Positions 36,894-49,557 of a stretch of DNA of 64,000 nt are shown piece by piece. The notes under the pieces are model-generated. The model searched no databases and was not told the origin of the DNA. It saw nothing but the letters and a program-made list of their open reading frames with translations. Source of the DNA: Gloeopeniophorella convolvens (taxonomy: Eukaryota; Basidiomycota; Agaricomycetes; Russulales). The number at the start of each line of letters is the position of its first letter. Position 1 is the first letter of the stretch. The position numbers and the translations under genes are program-made. Location of the stretch: assembly GCA_022496205.1 (NCBI GenBank), contig WTXD01000025.1, positions 1 to 64,000 on the forward strand. Direction: 5' to 3'.

Positions 36894-37378
36894 TCAAAGG
36901 ACACTGAATATGGTGGCACCCATACGCTTTTCCAATGTCTCCATGTCCCGCACGCGGTCCGCACAGCGGGCAAGAATTGTCCGCGCTTCCATGTCAATCT
37001 GATCTCGCTCGCCATTTGTGAGGTACTTGATGTCTGTTCATGGGTCTATGCCGGTGGCATCGAGTGTACAAGGCGTTTGGCGGGCCAATGGCGGTGGACG
37101 CGCGTGGACATTGAGGTATGCACGCCGCACAGCGGCAAGCATACGGGTCAAGGTGCAGCTTTCTGAGCGTAAGAGACCGACATGACCAAGACCCAGGGAG
37201 TGACTCACTATCGTGTGGGTCTCCTTCATGTATACCTGCATGAACGGGGTTGCGCCATCCACTTGCGTGTCTCCTGGCACACAGTGGGGTGCTCTGGCCG
37301 GCTTCCTTCATCGGGTGTCAGTCATCTCCTTGCGCTTCTCATCAACGATGGCGTGGAACGCTTCTGTGATGACTCGCG
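36894..37378 (-). pseudogene. syntaxin-18/Ufe1-like N-terminal fragment with in-frame stops
   Basis: One reading frame on the minus strand gives EAFHAIVDEKRKEMTDTR, TGA, RKPARAPHC, then MLAAVRRAYLNVHARPPP, TGA, and TDIKYLTNGERDQIDMEART followed by ILARCADRVRDMETLEKR and a stop at 36896-36894. The two internal TGA codons are at 37310-37308 and 37040-37038, in the same frame. The ERDQID plus Cys-Ala/Arg helix matches the N-terminal domain of ER t-SNARE syntaxin-18 (yeast Ufe1). The Habc-like part is present without the SNARE helix or membrane anchor. I infer a truncated relic; the first TGA follows CGA-type context, consistent with C-to-T decay. Confidence 0.55.
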
Positions 37379-37808
37379 GGCCATGTGTGCAGGGTGACTC
37401 GGGTGGGCGAAAAAATCAACGTTGGTGACTCGAAAGAGAAGAAAAGCGGGCGCCGACGACGTGTCCGTGCCGCCAACGTGTCCTTCACGTGATGGAGAAT
37501 TGCCAGAAAAGGAGAGGGCGGGATTACGTACCCCCGCTCATGACCACCTTTGGTTTACCCCGATGCGTCGGGGGCTGCGCATGGGTCGCGCCCTCAAGGC
37601 ACGCGCTGATCGGCAGGCTGTTGCCGTGCGCCCACTTGACTCTACTTGACCAAGCCTAGTTACCGCTTGCGTAACCTTCTTTCCGGCTGTACCTCACTCC
37701 CTCTGGGCGCCAGTCACCGGCACCGTACTTTGATGTCGTACAAAAGGCGGCTGCTCAGAGCTGGAGTCGCCAACCAGCTGAAAACCACCAGCCAGTTACT
37801 CACAAATC
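37379..37808. other. intergenic, promoter of the 37809 gene
   Basis: No feature recognised. Upstream flank of the nucleotidyltransferase-like/ankyrin gene. Confidence 0.45.
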
Positions 37809-40800
37809 ATGTCTCAGAACAAAGAAGCCATCGCTTTCATCTCTCGGGTTGCCAACCTGCCCAGGGGCCCTGTCTCCCTCGACGCGGCCCTCCAGCCATC
37901 TCTCGACGACGAAGCAGAGTTGCGCAAACTGTTTGCAACAGATAAGGGCAACGCCCGCCTCAAGGACATTCACGTCGGCCTCGTCGATGTATTCGCCGCT
38001 CCAGGCGATGTCAGGGTCACCAGAGAGCGCATATTCAAGGATGAAGCCGAACGCGACGCCCAGCATGTCATGGTATTGCCCGACTCCATGAGACGCCGAG
38101 AGGGCTCCCCAGCCATCGTTGAAGACTTTGAGGCCTTCAAGAAGAATTGGGGCGTTTTCACGGAGAACTCTCTCTCTATGCTGACTGATTGGAACAACGT
38201 CGTCGCCGCTGGAGGCTCCGTTCAAGCGTGCCTCATGCCTCTGCCCAAGAGCGCCACAGCGAGCAAGAAAGCCATGAGAAAGTTCTACCACGACACTACT
38301 TTTCCATCGTCTGATATCGACCTGTTCCTTTATGGAATGACTCCTGCGGAGGTACGTGGATATGGGATGGCATTGCCGTACTTCAACAACTGACTTATCG
38401 CTGTGCCCGATAGGCGGAACGCAAGATCATATCGATCTACGAAGCAGTGCGCGACTCCGTTCCGTGGGATGTCACTTGTGTCCGAACAAAGCACACTGTA
38501 TCCATCCATTGTGAGCTCTGCATGACCATAGGGGGTTGAAGTGCTTGCTTACAATTGGACCAGCGCAATATCCATACCGCTGCGTCCAGATTGTCCTTCG
38601 CCTTTACAGCTCTCCCGCCGAAATCCTTGCTGGCTTCGACGTTGACGCACCTTGCTGTGCTTTCGATGGTGATCACGTCTGGGCTAATCCACGCGCCATC
38701 GTTGCCATGATGCGCCAGTCCAACACCGTAGATATGACTAGGCGCTCGCCCTCGTATGAGGTTCGTCTGGCCAAGTACTCCGCTCGAGGCTTCGAGGTCT
38801 ATATTCCTGGTCTCAAGCGTGCCGATGTCGACCCTACAGTCAGTCTCACACTTCTTGAAGACCTTATTGTACTGACGCATAGTCTCAGATTTACGAACGT
38901 TCCCTCAGTCGCGTCCAGGGTCTTGCGCGTCTTCTGGCCATCGAGAAACTTGCCACCCCCGAAGCTCGGGAGCGATATCAACAGCGACGCAGTCTGCTGC
39001 GCGGTCGACCAACGCAGCCATATGGCCGCGCATATGCGCGACATGGCCGCGTGTACAGAGGCGACCTCAAAGCAAACGCTGCTTTCAGTGGACTGGAAAC
39101 AAGCGACTATGACATCGTCAATTTGCACATCCCATACGGCCCAGGATGGGACGCCAGGAGGATAGAGAAACTCATCTACAAGACAGTGAGTACCGAACCT
39201 CTCTCACGGGGCGTTTGCTCACGTGCATAATTCAGGATTTCGGGGCCAACTGTGAGTCCGATAGCTTGTGCTGTATACTTTGCCTGAACACATGGTAGCG
39301 CCGTACAACCCCAAAAACAAGAAGCGTCGCCTCCACCGCCACTCCGCGTTTTTCGGTACTATGGAAGAATGCATCGAAGACTGCTGTGAGGTGCGCAAAA
39401 AAGACCGATACTTCTTCTCGATGTCCCGGCTGATCCGTGTTTCATAGGGTTGCCCAGACCCGAAGAACGAGGAGGAGCACAACCTGCAGGATGAAGAGGA
39501 CAAGTCTTACGTGCGGGGTCGGATCGCGTGCGTTGGAGTGTTCTCTCTGTCAAGTGAGATTTCTAACGGGCTCTCTACAGCTTCATAGAAGAAGATCCCG
39601 GCCGGCAGAGCATCTCTGGCAGCTTCAACCCCATCGATGAAGGCGAATGGGCTGATGAAGCTTACATCCGAGCGGCAGCCAAGTTCTTCAATGCCAGCGG
39701 CATGAACGATACTCTTGTGCTCAAGCAGATGATTGAAGATGGTGAAGACGTGGATCGTCGAGATCACGTTGGTCGCACCCCTCTTCACGTTGCCATCTTG
39801 TCCGAAAGCGTCGAATCTGCCAACATTCTCATCGATGCCGGCGCTCGCATGACTGCCCGACTAGTTGGTGGACGCACCTCATTCCATCTCGCGGCCCAGA
39901 TGGGGCAATCCAGCCTGATCAAGAAGATGCTGGAGCGCAGCGCGTACAACGACGAGAAGGCTAAGGAGGATAAATGCAAGGCAGAAGAGGCGGCAAAGTC
40001 AGGCGAGGAGACTGAGCACGTGCGCATGAGCAGCGAGGACGACTGGTCCTCCGAGGAGGATGACGACGATGACGATGACGACGATGGCGACAAGAAACCC
40101 ACACCCAAAACTACTGCTGGTACAACAACCGACGATGTCAAGAAGGACGCCGAACTCTTGGAGGACAATGAAGAAGAGCCCGACGTTATCGACATCGCGA
40201 TCAAAGATTGGGATTTCGGTTTCACAGCTCTCGGTTATGCCATCCTTTCCGGCACTATCGACGTTGTTGACACACTTCTCTCTGCTGGTGCTGATCCGAA
40301 CTCTCCAACGCGCACGAAGGACACGAATCCCCTCCACCCCCTGACGCTGACAATCTACACTCAAGACGAAGACCGCGCAGTGGCGATCGCAGAGCGTCTT
40401 GTCGCTGCTCAAGCACTTTCTTCGGCTGCCGACGAGAGGATGTTCACCATCTTCCACCGCATCGTAGCATCCGGGAAGACCAAAATCTTGGCGACGCTAC
40501 TCAAGCGTGACCCCAATGCGAAGAAGGTTCTTGACATCCCTGCCTGGTCTATGCAAGACCTGGTGTACCCCGTTGTGACAGCCATCAACGCTGGTGATTA
40601 CGCGACGCTATCTGTGCTACTCGCACACGGCGTGAAACTTGCGTATTCTGCGCAGGACATCTCTAGGGCAGAAGAGAAGCGGTACGTAGAAAAACCCCTC
40701 GGTCAACGTAACGCATCATATTGATCGTTTACCAAATAGGCCCAAGAATTTCTACCTCCCTCAGATTCCAGATCACAACGCGCGGGCTCACCAGCCCATT

Positions 40801-43800
40801 GAAACTGCCCTTGCCAACCGTGATCAAGTTGTGACGCTTCTTGCCGCGCTCGGAGCACCCGTCGATTTGCACACCAAAACTTCTTATAATAGGCAAAACC
40901 AACGCGTGTCGATGCTGCAGTGGACGATTGAGGCCATTAAGCAACTTGAGCCTTCCGCACTCGCAACGGTGAAGCAGCCCGAAGCCAAGAAGGACATCCC
41001 CACCTCCCCTACTGGCGATTCATGGCTCGAATTCCGCACTTTCCTATCCGCAGTTCTCCCTCATCGAGCCGAAGACTCAGAACGGGGCACACCGGCAAGG
41101 CTCCAGCTCCTTCCGGCTCCTAGCGCTGTTTCGCAAGAAGAAAGCAACGAAGAGAATTACCGCATCGTGAAGGAATTCTATGAGACCGTGGAGTCCGCCC
41201 TGCGCACGCACGGTGCCAAGCTCTCAGAACCCCCTGCACCACTAGCACCTGGTGCAGCCGTTGGTGGACGCTTGTCAATGATGTCCAATAGAAGACAGAT
41301 GGCATCGTCTGGCATAGGTATGGGTTTGCAAAGCCAACCGATGTTCGTGGGTTTCGGTGCCGCGCATCAGGATCCCGCTTCATCTGGCTTGTGGCCCCAA
41401 TCTACCCCCGCTACTCTCCAGGTTTCCGGCTATGTCCGATATGTCAAGCACTCCACGAACCCTGTTCCTATCCACCTGAAGACGCTATACGATGAGCTGT
41501 ACGAAGCATGCTGGATCGGTGACAATGCACGCATCCAGGAACTTTGCCTGCCCAAGCACATTGAAGAGGGTCAAGAACCAATCCAAATCATCGTACAGAC
41601 CTCTTCCACGACTACGGTCCCAAGCGCATGGACTGGTATGACATTGGCTTCGCTGTGAATATTTGCCTGACCAATTCGCTCAGGGGCAGGGTGGACCCCG
41701 TTCTCCGTCGCGGTGCACCGGCGGCACTGGGAAACCGCGCGCTTGGTTCTCGCTATCGCAGCTGCGCAGTATCAGTCACCTGAGGAGGCTACGCCATTCA
41801 ACGCTGCGGCGAGCGCAATTCTGCATGGTGACTACCTTTTTACCACGCCCGCACCCACCCCTGATGTCAGTCACGCAGACGACTCGGACGAAGAGCGCGA
41901 TGACATGGACGTGGATTCAGACTACGGCGAGCAAGCCGAGGAAATCAATTTCACTGATGTCGCAGCAAGGCCATCTGCTGTTCGCACAGACGTCCCTCCC
42001 AGCAAGCTGCTTGAGATCCAATATCAGGCGGTCAAGGCGAACGGCAAACGCGCCAGCTATAACCCGATACAGAAGGCCATGTTCGACAACGACTTCGAGG
42101 CATTTGTCCGCATTCTTGACATGCAGGAGTCTATCGGCGTTTCTGTCTGGCCTGAGCCATCACCATTTCAATACGCTATGTCTGCCGACCAACCGGAAAT
42201 GGTCGACGAGCTCATCCGCCGCTCGGGCGTTGGAATACCCATTGTCGTCGACTCGACACAAGTGTCCAAACCGAATCCCGCGAAGAAGGTCGCGGAGGAG
42301 CGTGTGTACCTCGGACTGAAAGTTGGCGGCAAGCGACGTGCCGACCTTGCTCCGCCGAAGCCGAAGCCGGCCAAGCACACCATCTACAATTACGATATCC
42401 TTCGCGCGGCCATCAATTCCGGAGCCACGAAGGTGGTCGAATACCTTGCTGGGTCAAGGCCTCTTGCAGCGTACAAGTATTACGCCTCAACGCACAGCGA
42501 CAATATTGCGCAGTATGTGAAGAGTGTCGATAATAGTTTGGAAGAAATTCTCCCAGGTCTCCTTGGCTGGGAGATCAACGACCTGAACGAATCTCCTCTC
42601 CTCTCTGCTGTTATCCATAACAAGCTGGACATACTTAAACAAATGTTTGTCCTGAAGCCGAAGCTCATGGGAGAGGCAGTTCACAAACGGTAGGTTTGAA
42701 ACTGACCTTGTCCCTCCTCGCGCTAATGGAGTGTCAGGGTCAAATATGTCGGACTCAACGCACTCCTGGTTGCCGCGTATTACGCTGTTGACAACGCGAT
42801 TGTTGACCTCCTGCTGGAGAAAGGTTGTGACCCCAGTGAGCGCGACCCTCGTGGGTGAGTTGAGGGCTATCTGGCATACATCGGACCTGCCACTGATGGG
42901 CCCTCCCCTAGATGGAACATATATCACCTTGCATGCCTGTCTGCGAGCAACGGCCGTACGAGGCTTGTGAAACATTTACTGAAGGTGCTCCCAAAGGAGT
43001 TATCGCATGAACTCCTTGGAGAGGCGTCGAAGGGGGCTTCCAATACGGTACGCCCGAAAGCAATAGGAGTTGACACTACCTAACGCCCTTATAGCCTCTG
43101 ATGCTTGCAACCAAGCGCGGTTTCACTCTTACCATCCGTAGCATCCTTGAATTTGGCATTAGCCCCGCCATCTTTTGATCAAGGACGCGGATGGATCGAC
43201 ACCACTGCACACCGCCGTCCAGCAAGCCAACACTGTTCTCGCGGAGGCTCTCCTCGAGTTCGGCCCCCAGAGCTTATCTACGCGGAGAACAGTGTCGGGC
43301 AGACGCCATTCGACATCGCGAGTCTCAAGGGACTGCCACGCAACGTAGGCATGGAACAGGTCGAAAAACCTGGCGAACTCGGCCAAGTTGCAAGCTCGGC
43401 TCGTATGCTCACGAAGATGCCTTTCCGCCTTGCACAGCATAAGGATTCAATTCCGAAGCTGCGCGCAACCCTCAACATGCTACTTGCAGACGGACGCCTC
43501 GCTCGCAACACCAAGTTGGCTATGGAGTTGCTTTCCTTCGCAGATCGCATGGAAGCTCAGCTCGCTGAGGAGCTCGCGTCGCAGAAGGCAGTCGAGGAGG
43601 CGAAAGCACAGTACGACCCCTCCATGCCACAGGGCAGCACTGAGCGCACGTACGCAGTGCTGTACAACGCAGCCGCGACCCGCCCAGGTCGTCGGCAGCT
43701 CGTCCACCTCGCAGACGTGCAACGATCCGTGCAGCGCAACCTAGAGCAGCAGGCGCAGAACCCCCTCACCGGACACTCTGGCTGGTGCAACAATTGTCAG

Positions 43801-43953
43801 ACTGATCACCGAGGGGCGACCGAGGCCGACCCAGAGGCGCAGCGACTCGCGCTACTGAGATCCCGTAGCTTATTCCTGACCTCGGGTCAGGCTTCCTACC
43901 AGTGGGGCAACGGCAACTTTAGGGTGGATCTTTTCGGTGAAGATAAATTCTAA
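37809..43953 (+). CDS. nucleotidyltransferase-like plus ankyrin repeat protein, about 1,800 aa
   Basis: Begins MSQNKEAIAFISRVANLPRG; exon 1 (37809-38351) is exactly 181 codons and is followed by a dozen or so introns of 45-60 nt to the stop at 43953. Residues about 165-300 read FPSSDIDLFLYGMTPAEAER, RDSVPWDVTCVRTKHTVSIH, YRCVQIVLRLYSSPAEILAG and FDVDAPCCAFDGDHVWANPR. The SDIDLF plus later FDVD acidic pairs and the VQIVLRLY strand resemble the minimal nucleotidyltransferase fold, though catalysis is unproven. Two or more ankyrin blocks follow (GRTPLHVAILSESVESANIL, FGFTALGYAILSGTIDVVDT, SPLLSAVIHNKLDILKQMFV), separated by a highly acidic linker near 40045-40090. Similar proteins occur widely in fungi and are annotated only as ankyrin proteins. 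I see no frame break. Function unknown. Confidence 0.8.
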
Positions 43954-44512
43954 ACGCGATTCGGCGACGTATTTGTAACCCTGATCTACGCCTGATCTAT
44001 TGGCTGCTCGGTCTCGCATCATCCTGTCTCTACTTGTAATTTCTGCGTACTTGTTTCAATGCACTGTGTGTTGTTTGTCAAAGACTGGGCCGAGTCGGGG
44101 AAGAGAGATAGCCAAGAGCTGTCAGTCTTGCGAATCGGGAGGAAGTGGCTTGGAAGTGGCAGTGTTCCGGCGTCGCGCCACGCGGAGATAAACTGAAGAT
44201 GTCTCGGCGCCGGCGTGCCTGCCAGGGACCGCATACGGCAAGCATACGGCCCCGTTCCTGCCCCGCTATGCAAACAATGAGTTTGTTGTCAGTAGCAATA
44301 GAATTTACACAATCGGAATGCGCTGCCTAGCGCCGCGCGACATTGTGACAAGCATGAATAGCTACCATGATCCACCACCGCGGCTGCTTTTGGAATATAA
44401 CTCGCAGATATATGCGGTCTGCACGCCGAGTGCTGCTGCAAAGACCACTCTCTCGTGACCCTCACCTGCGGATCCCATCGACTCACCTTTCCCCTTCCGC
44501 TCTGACGTAGAA
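43954..44512. other. intergenic, nothing recognised
   Basis: 3' flank of the ankyrin gene and promoter of the intact NTPase. No feature seen. Confidence 0.45.
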
Positions 44513-47500
44513 ATGGTGTCGCTCCCGCCGGTCAACAATCTCCTGCACGGCCGCTTCGCTCAGGCCGCTGCCCGTTTCATGAGTCCTGCGCGTCGCCTGC
44601 ATATCGTCTTCCCCATCGTGTGCGAGGACGCCGCGTGGGCGAGGCGGCTCGACATTGCTTTCAAGGACTTTGCGCACTGCGAGAGTGCTGTAGAGGGCAA
44701 CGGCGCGCTCATCGATGTTCTCAATGGATGCACCATCAGCGGGGACTGGCAGCCGCTGTTCGAAAACCGTGCGTCGTGTTTGCCTGCACATCGGAGCAAC
44801 GAGGCCTAATGCACGCCACTGATGCAGCTGCTTTCTTATGGCGCAAGCACTTTCACCTCGACCCCCAGGAATATGCTCCAGATGATGATGCCGACCGTAT
44901 GTCCTCCGCTCGTGGGTTTGTCTATTCGGGGATTCCGCTGACAGTGTGTATGCGCAGCTGAACGTAAGATGCACTCGCGTCCAAGGCTCTATGATATGAC
45001 GCTCAGCCAATTCTGCAGGGGGCTCGGTGCCACGAGCATGGAGGACGCCCTACATCGGAAACGCCGTGCACCTGCTCTCCGAGTACCTTCTCCGCATCAA
45101 CGAGGGCAAAGCAGGCGCGTCTGATGGCCTCAACGATAAACCTGAGTACCCCAAGATCGGTTCAGTCACGCAAAGCTCGGGTACTGGAAAATCCCGCTTG
45201 CTCTACGAGTATGGAAAGCTTGTGTTTACGCTCCCGTTCAAACTACGCCACGACGCGAGGTCCACCGACGGTTCGCGGGGTCGGCTTCTCACTCGGGCCA
45301 CTCGGGCTAACGCTCCGCTGTAGGTTACAGCATTCCTACGGACAACCAAGTGAAGTGGTTTCTGGAGCCAGGTTACTACGGGTGTCTGGGCTCCGAGGAA
45401 CTCGAGGAGCGGTGCCTGTTATTTTTCGCCGCGTTGCTCGAGACTGCGGCCATCTTGCTACAAGCCCAGGTACGGCAGCAAGGCAAGTTCTCCGGTGCAC
45501 AGGCGGCCGCCTCCTGGTGGCACATGCACTTTCACAGAAACCGACGGCCCCTATACTCCGCCGTCATCGAACAAGCCGAGGGTACGATCAGAGGCGACTC
45601 TCAGGTGCGTTTGTGCTAGAGATGCGTAGAGTGACCTAATTCGTGGATAGGGGGTGTCAATGGCATCGGATGACGCCCGGGCGGCAATGGACCACCTCCT
45701 TCGTGTGCTCGAGGCGGCCATCGAAACCTCCGACCCGTTTCCAGTCAAGGTGGTGATCTGCTTTGACGACGCTCAAAAATTCAAAGGAATGGTCACCGCC
45801 AAGCGGAATTCACTTGAGGAGCTGCCCGTACTTCCCGTCGTTTGTAAAGCCCTCGACATATTCCGCGATAGCCCAGTGGTCGTGCTCTTCTCCTCGACCT
45901 GCTTCAACCTCATCTACCGCAACTCTTCTGCTCACTGGACGGAATGGAAGGGGCAGATCTTCCATAAGCCCTTTACAAACACTTTCTCCTGGAGATATGA
46001 CCCATTCCAAGTGCCCAATGGTCGTACTTTCACCCTTGATGAACTGGCAGAACTCTCTTTCATGGCCAGGTTAGGCCGACCTTTGTGCGTTCTACAGTAA
46101 CTTCCCACATCACTCTAAGAGCGAGCTGAGCGAGCTGTGTTTTTCCAGGTACCCGTCACTTATTGTCAGCGGCGAGTCGCCTGAACTAGTCCTCGACCTT
46201 GCTAAGCGCAAGCTTCAGCCACAAGACCCCGATGACCTCGATCAGGCGCGGAAGGCTCGCATCGCCGTCATAGACATCCTCATGGGGCTGATCGATCCTA
46301 TCCTATCCGGTGTCTCGCTGGACCTAGTGCATGCTCTTATTTCAGACTACATGCGTGCGATCACATGGGATAGGGGCCGCTTCGAGTCACTCTATCAACC
46401 CGAGCCTTTCCTGGCTGAAGCAGCATCGTCCCTTCTATTCAGTTGGGAAAATGGGAACCCAGACGTTGTCATCAAAACTGTTAACGACGTGTATTGGCGT
46501 AATCATGTGATGCAATTGTCTGACGCCAACGAACTTGGTGTGCGCATCCTGCTCACGTCGGCGTACCGCCAGGCTTGTTGGCGGGATCGACGGTCCCGGG
46601 AGGACCCGGTCATCTTCAGCGAAGGCTGCAAGCTTAGGACTTTCCTCAAGTGTCTGTTTGTGCAGGCGAACGATGCGCTCAAGGCGACTCCTGACAACAT
46701 ACGGCCGGACGAGCTGGACGGCACTTCAACGCTGGACCAGGCCCTCGGAGATGCAATTGTTCGGTTCACGTCCTTTCATCCGTGGGAAGACGATGAGCCG
46801 CCCTCACAGCACTTCCTTCACCGCGCGCTGATGAGCAACATGGCCATCCTCTGCACGCGCGGCAAGCATCTCGCAGACGTCGTCATCCCCGTCGTCGTCA
46901 GAGACAAGGGTGACGCGTGTGTGCACGTCGTCACTGCGCTCTTCATCGGCACTCGAAACCTTCACCGCGGAGGTCTCCACGACGCGCTCGTCCTCGATCA
47001 GGACTGGTTGCGCTTCTTCCGGGAGAACCCAGAGCCCTGCACGTGCGGCGGCAGCGAGCTCCCGCCGACTGGCCGCGTGGACCTTGCGCGTCTGCCGTAC
47101 GTGAGCATCCTTATGGACTTGGGCAAGCAGGTGGAAACTCCTTCGCGGATCCGCGCGGTCCGCGCTGATGAGGCTGCACGGGAAACGGAGGAGAGACGGC
47201 GATCCAGAGACGTGGAGAGCGAGTCGTCAGAGGACTCATCAAGCACCCCGATGGACGAAGACCCACACATGGAGCAGGACGAAGACGAAGAAGAAGAAGA
47301 AGAAGAAGACGATGACGATGACAATGATGATGACGAAGACGAAGATGAAGATGAAGACGAAGTGCAGCGCCCGCGGCACCCGCGGTACAGCATGTACGTG
47401 CGTGGGTGCACGCCTGAGCTCCTGCGCGGCGTCTCGTCGACGAACGTAGAGGCGTTTACGCGTCTACTCGAGCTGAGCGGGAACGACAGCGACCACCCAG

Positions 47501-47736
47501 CCGCGCGCCACCGCCGCGCCTGGATGGGCAACATGCCACGCACATGGTTGTATCAGTTTGTGCCCCCGCCCCCGCCTCCGGGGGATGAGGAGGTGTTCTA
47601 TGTGGTGAAGTGGGGAGATATTTTTGTGAGGGAGGACTCATACTGCTGGGAAGATAAGGATCGGAAGGGGAAGGGGAAGGAAGTAAACCAAGAGATCGAG
47701 GATGAACGCGACTCCGACCGAATCGACGAAGCTTGA
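44513..47736 (+). CDS. P-loop NTPase of an expanded Agaricomycete family (SGTGKS type), intact, 964 aa
   Basis: Seven exons: 44513-44768, 44828-44896, 44958-44963 (6-nt microexon), 45019-45279, 45324-45604, 45651-46084, 46149-47736, summing to 2895 nt. The N-terminal module (MVSLPPVNNLLHGRFAQAAA, FMSPARRLHIVFPIVCEDAA) precedes a Walker A-like IGSVTQSSGTGKSRLLYEYG and a Walker B-like PVKVVICFDDAQKF. The C-terminal half has LAEAASSLLFSWENGNPDVV, ADVVIPVVVRDKGDACVHVV, a Cys-containing CTCGGSELPPTGRVDL and PYVSILMDLGKQ. An acidic run of about 35 residues (47260-47362) follows, then a conserved tail. No signal peptide or membrane span. I infer an ATP/GTP-hydrolysing regulator; similarity to STAND or Crinkler-type NTPases is only a hypothesis, and the C-terminal half might be a degraded nuclease-like fold. 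Confidence 0.82.
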
Positions 47737-48895
47737 ACGTCTTGGCGGTGTTGATATGAGGGGTCTGACTCTCACTGCGCGCGTCTCGTCCGCGACTTCC
47801 ATAGGACAACTGTAAGAAGGACTTCTGTATTGTATTGAAGGTGCCTGTACTTTACCCATGTCAATGATTCGGGGGCGCTGTCAAAGCAGACGGCCAACGC
47901 CCCCTTATGCTTGGCTCAGTCACACGACGCGAGTCTTCCAAGCAGCCTCCAGGCGCACTTCTGATGATGCGTTCCGGAATGGAAGACAAGCTAGACCCCA
48001 CTGGTCACGAAGCTACAGGCCCGTTGGGCTGTCGGAACAGCGCTGCGGAATTGCCCGAACACGGACGATGTCGATGATGGGTGGCTAGTCGATGACAGGC
48101 ATGCAAATTCGCCAAGCAACGGCTGATGTGCTAGGCAAGCGGAGGGTAAGGACAACCAGTGTCGTGTCAAGTAGTGCAAGACGTACCTTGGGTTTTCGAT
48201 AGCGCGGCCCCGTGGCCTATGAAGGTATGAGGGTGGCTGGCAGTCAGTCTATACGGATTCCCGCGGCGCAAGATGCACCTCTCGACGAAGCTCGACGAGC
48301 GGATGGAGTATATATCGCAATGTGAATGCGCAATGGAACAGGGCAATGTATGTAGTACGGTACGGATGCAATGTGGATGTGCCTGATCGTCGCTGACATT
48401 ATCTGCACCAGCCCAGCGGGCTTCCTGCAACAGCCTGCAACCTGGCGGTAGCCCAGTAGCGACGTGTGATATCAGATGGCTGCGTGCTTCGTATTGCCCC
48501 TGCGGGTCCGGTGACGTCTGCATGACTACCAATGAGTGTCTCGAGCAGAGTAGGATGATGCTTCTCGAAGCTTACGCCAACGCGGGAGCTGCCACCTTTG
48601 TCTTTCGATGGCGCTGTGTGCACGCAGGAGATTCAATTGAAGAGGTGTGCAGGCAATGACAAATGATCATGGGGACAGCGGGCCATGCCCAGGTTTCAGA
48701 AAGCCGGAGTCCGCCATCTGTTGGATACGAGCCTTGGGTACACCCGCGAATCGACTGCCAGGCAGGATCGTGTGGTGTGCTTACTATGGAGGCGTACTTG
48801 AGTGGGCACACGCCGCAGGCTGGGTGCAGTAGACGAGACCTAGGCGAGACCGCGACCGAGCTTCAGATGAAGGCGGAGAGTCTGGTGACGGTCCA
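47737..48895. other. intergenic, 1.2 kb, nothing recognised
   Basis: Gene-poor stretch between the intact NTPase and the third TIR element. No coding, RNA or repeat signal noticed. Confidence 0.45.
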
Positions 48896-48897
48896 TA

Positions 48898-49555
48898 GGG
48901 CACAGTAGAAAATTCCGGAGGGTAGTTACTTACAGCTGTAAGTAATTCGGGGCTCCGAGCAATTATTTACAGCTGTTATAAACTGTAAGTAACTTATCTG
49001 TTATTTACCGGTAAATAACTACTATTTACAGTGTAAAAAACAACTTAGTGTAAAAAATGCGAGACCTGGCGAACCATAGTATTTGTGTGCTCCCTAATAG
49101 CATGTTTATGCAAACAACATTGCTCGGAGAAGCCCATAGCGATATATCAGTGAGAAAAATATTGCAGTCAGCACGACTCGAACTCTTACAGGTGTCAAGC
49201 GCATTGAGAGCGTGAGCGAAGTCGGAGAACTCATTTGACGACATAGCAGTAGACTCTGTCCCCGGACCCCAGGAGCTCGACTCGGAAAGCTTGCAGGCCC
49301 GAAACGGAAGTCAGGACTCAACACCTCCTGCGACATGATGCCATGAATACACTCCACAGATACAGACCCGAAGAGACCCGAGTCTCCCAGACCCCCCCCC
49401 CCCTCCCATACCCCGCCTCGACCGATTTCAACTTCGACATTGTTTACAATTTCTTACAGGCCCTTCAGCAGGTCTGACCGTTACAGGTGTTAATAACTGT
49501 AAGTAACTGCCTTTATTTACAGCTGTATATAACACCTGCATTTTCTACTGTGCCC
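48898..49555. mobile_element. 658-bp TIR element with TTACAGCTGTAA subterminal palindromes
   Basis: A perfect 16-bp inverted repeat GGGCACAGTAGAAAAT lies at 48898-48913 and 49540-49555, flanked on both sides by TA (48896-48897, 49556-49557). Both subterminal regions carry several TTACAG(C)TGTAA-like palindromes and TTATTTAC/GTAAGTAA motifs (48924-49035 and 49440-49530). There is no transposase frame. The ends differ from the other two TIR elements in this window, so it is a separate family with the same TA target. Confidence 0.82.
49161..49260 (-). other. possible tRNA-like remnant inside the third TIR element
   Basis: On the minus strand AAGAGTTCGAGTCGTGC resembles a pol III B box, followed within 20 nt by a T-rich tract. 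The arm does not pair well and no anticodon arm is convincing, so this is weak. Confidence 0.25.
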
Positions 49556-49557
49556 TA

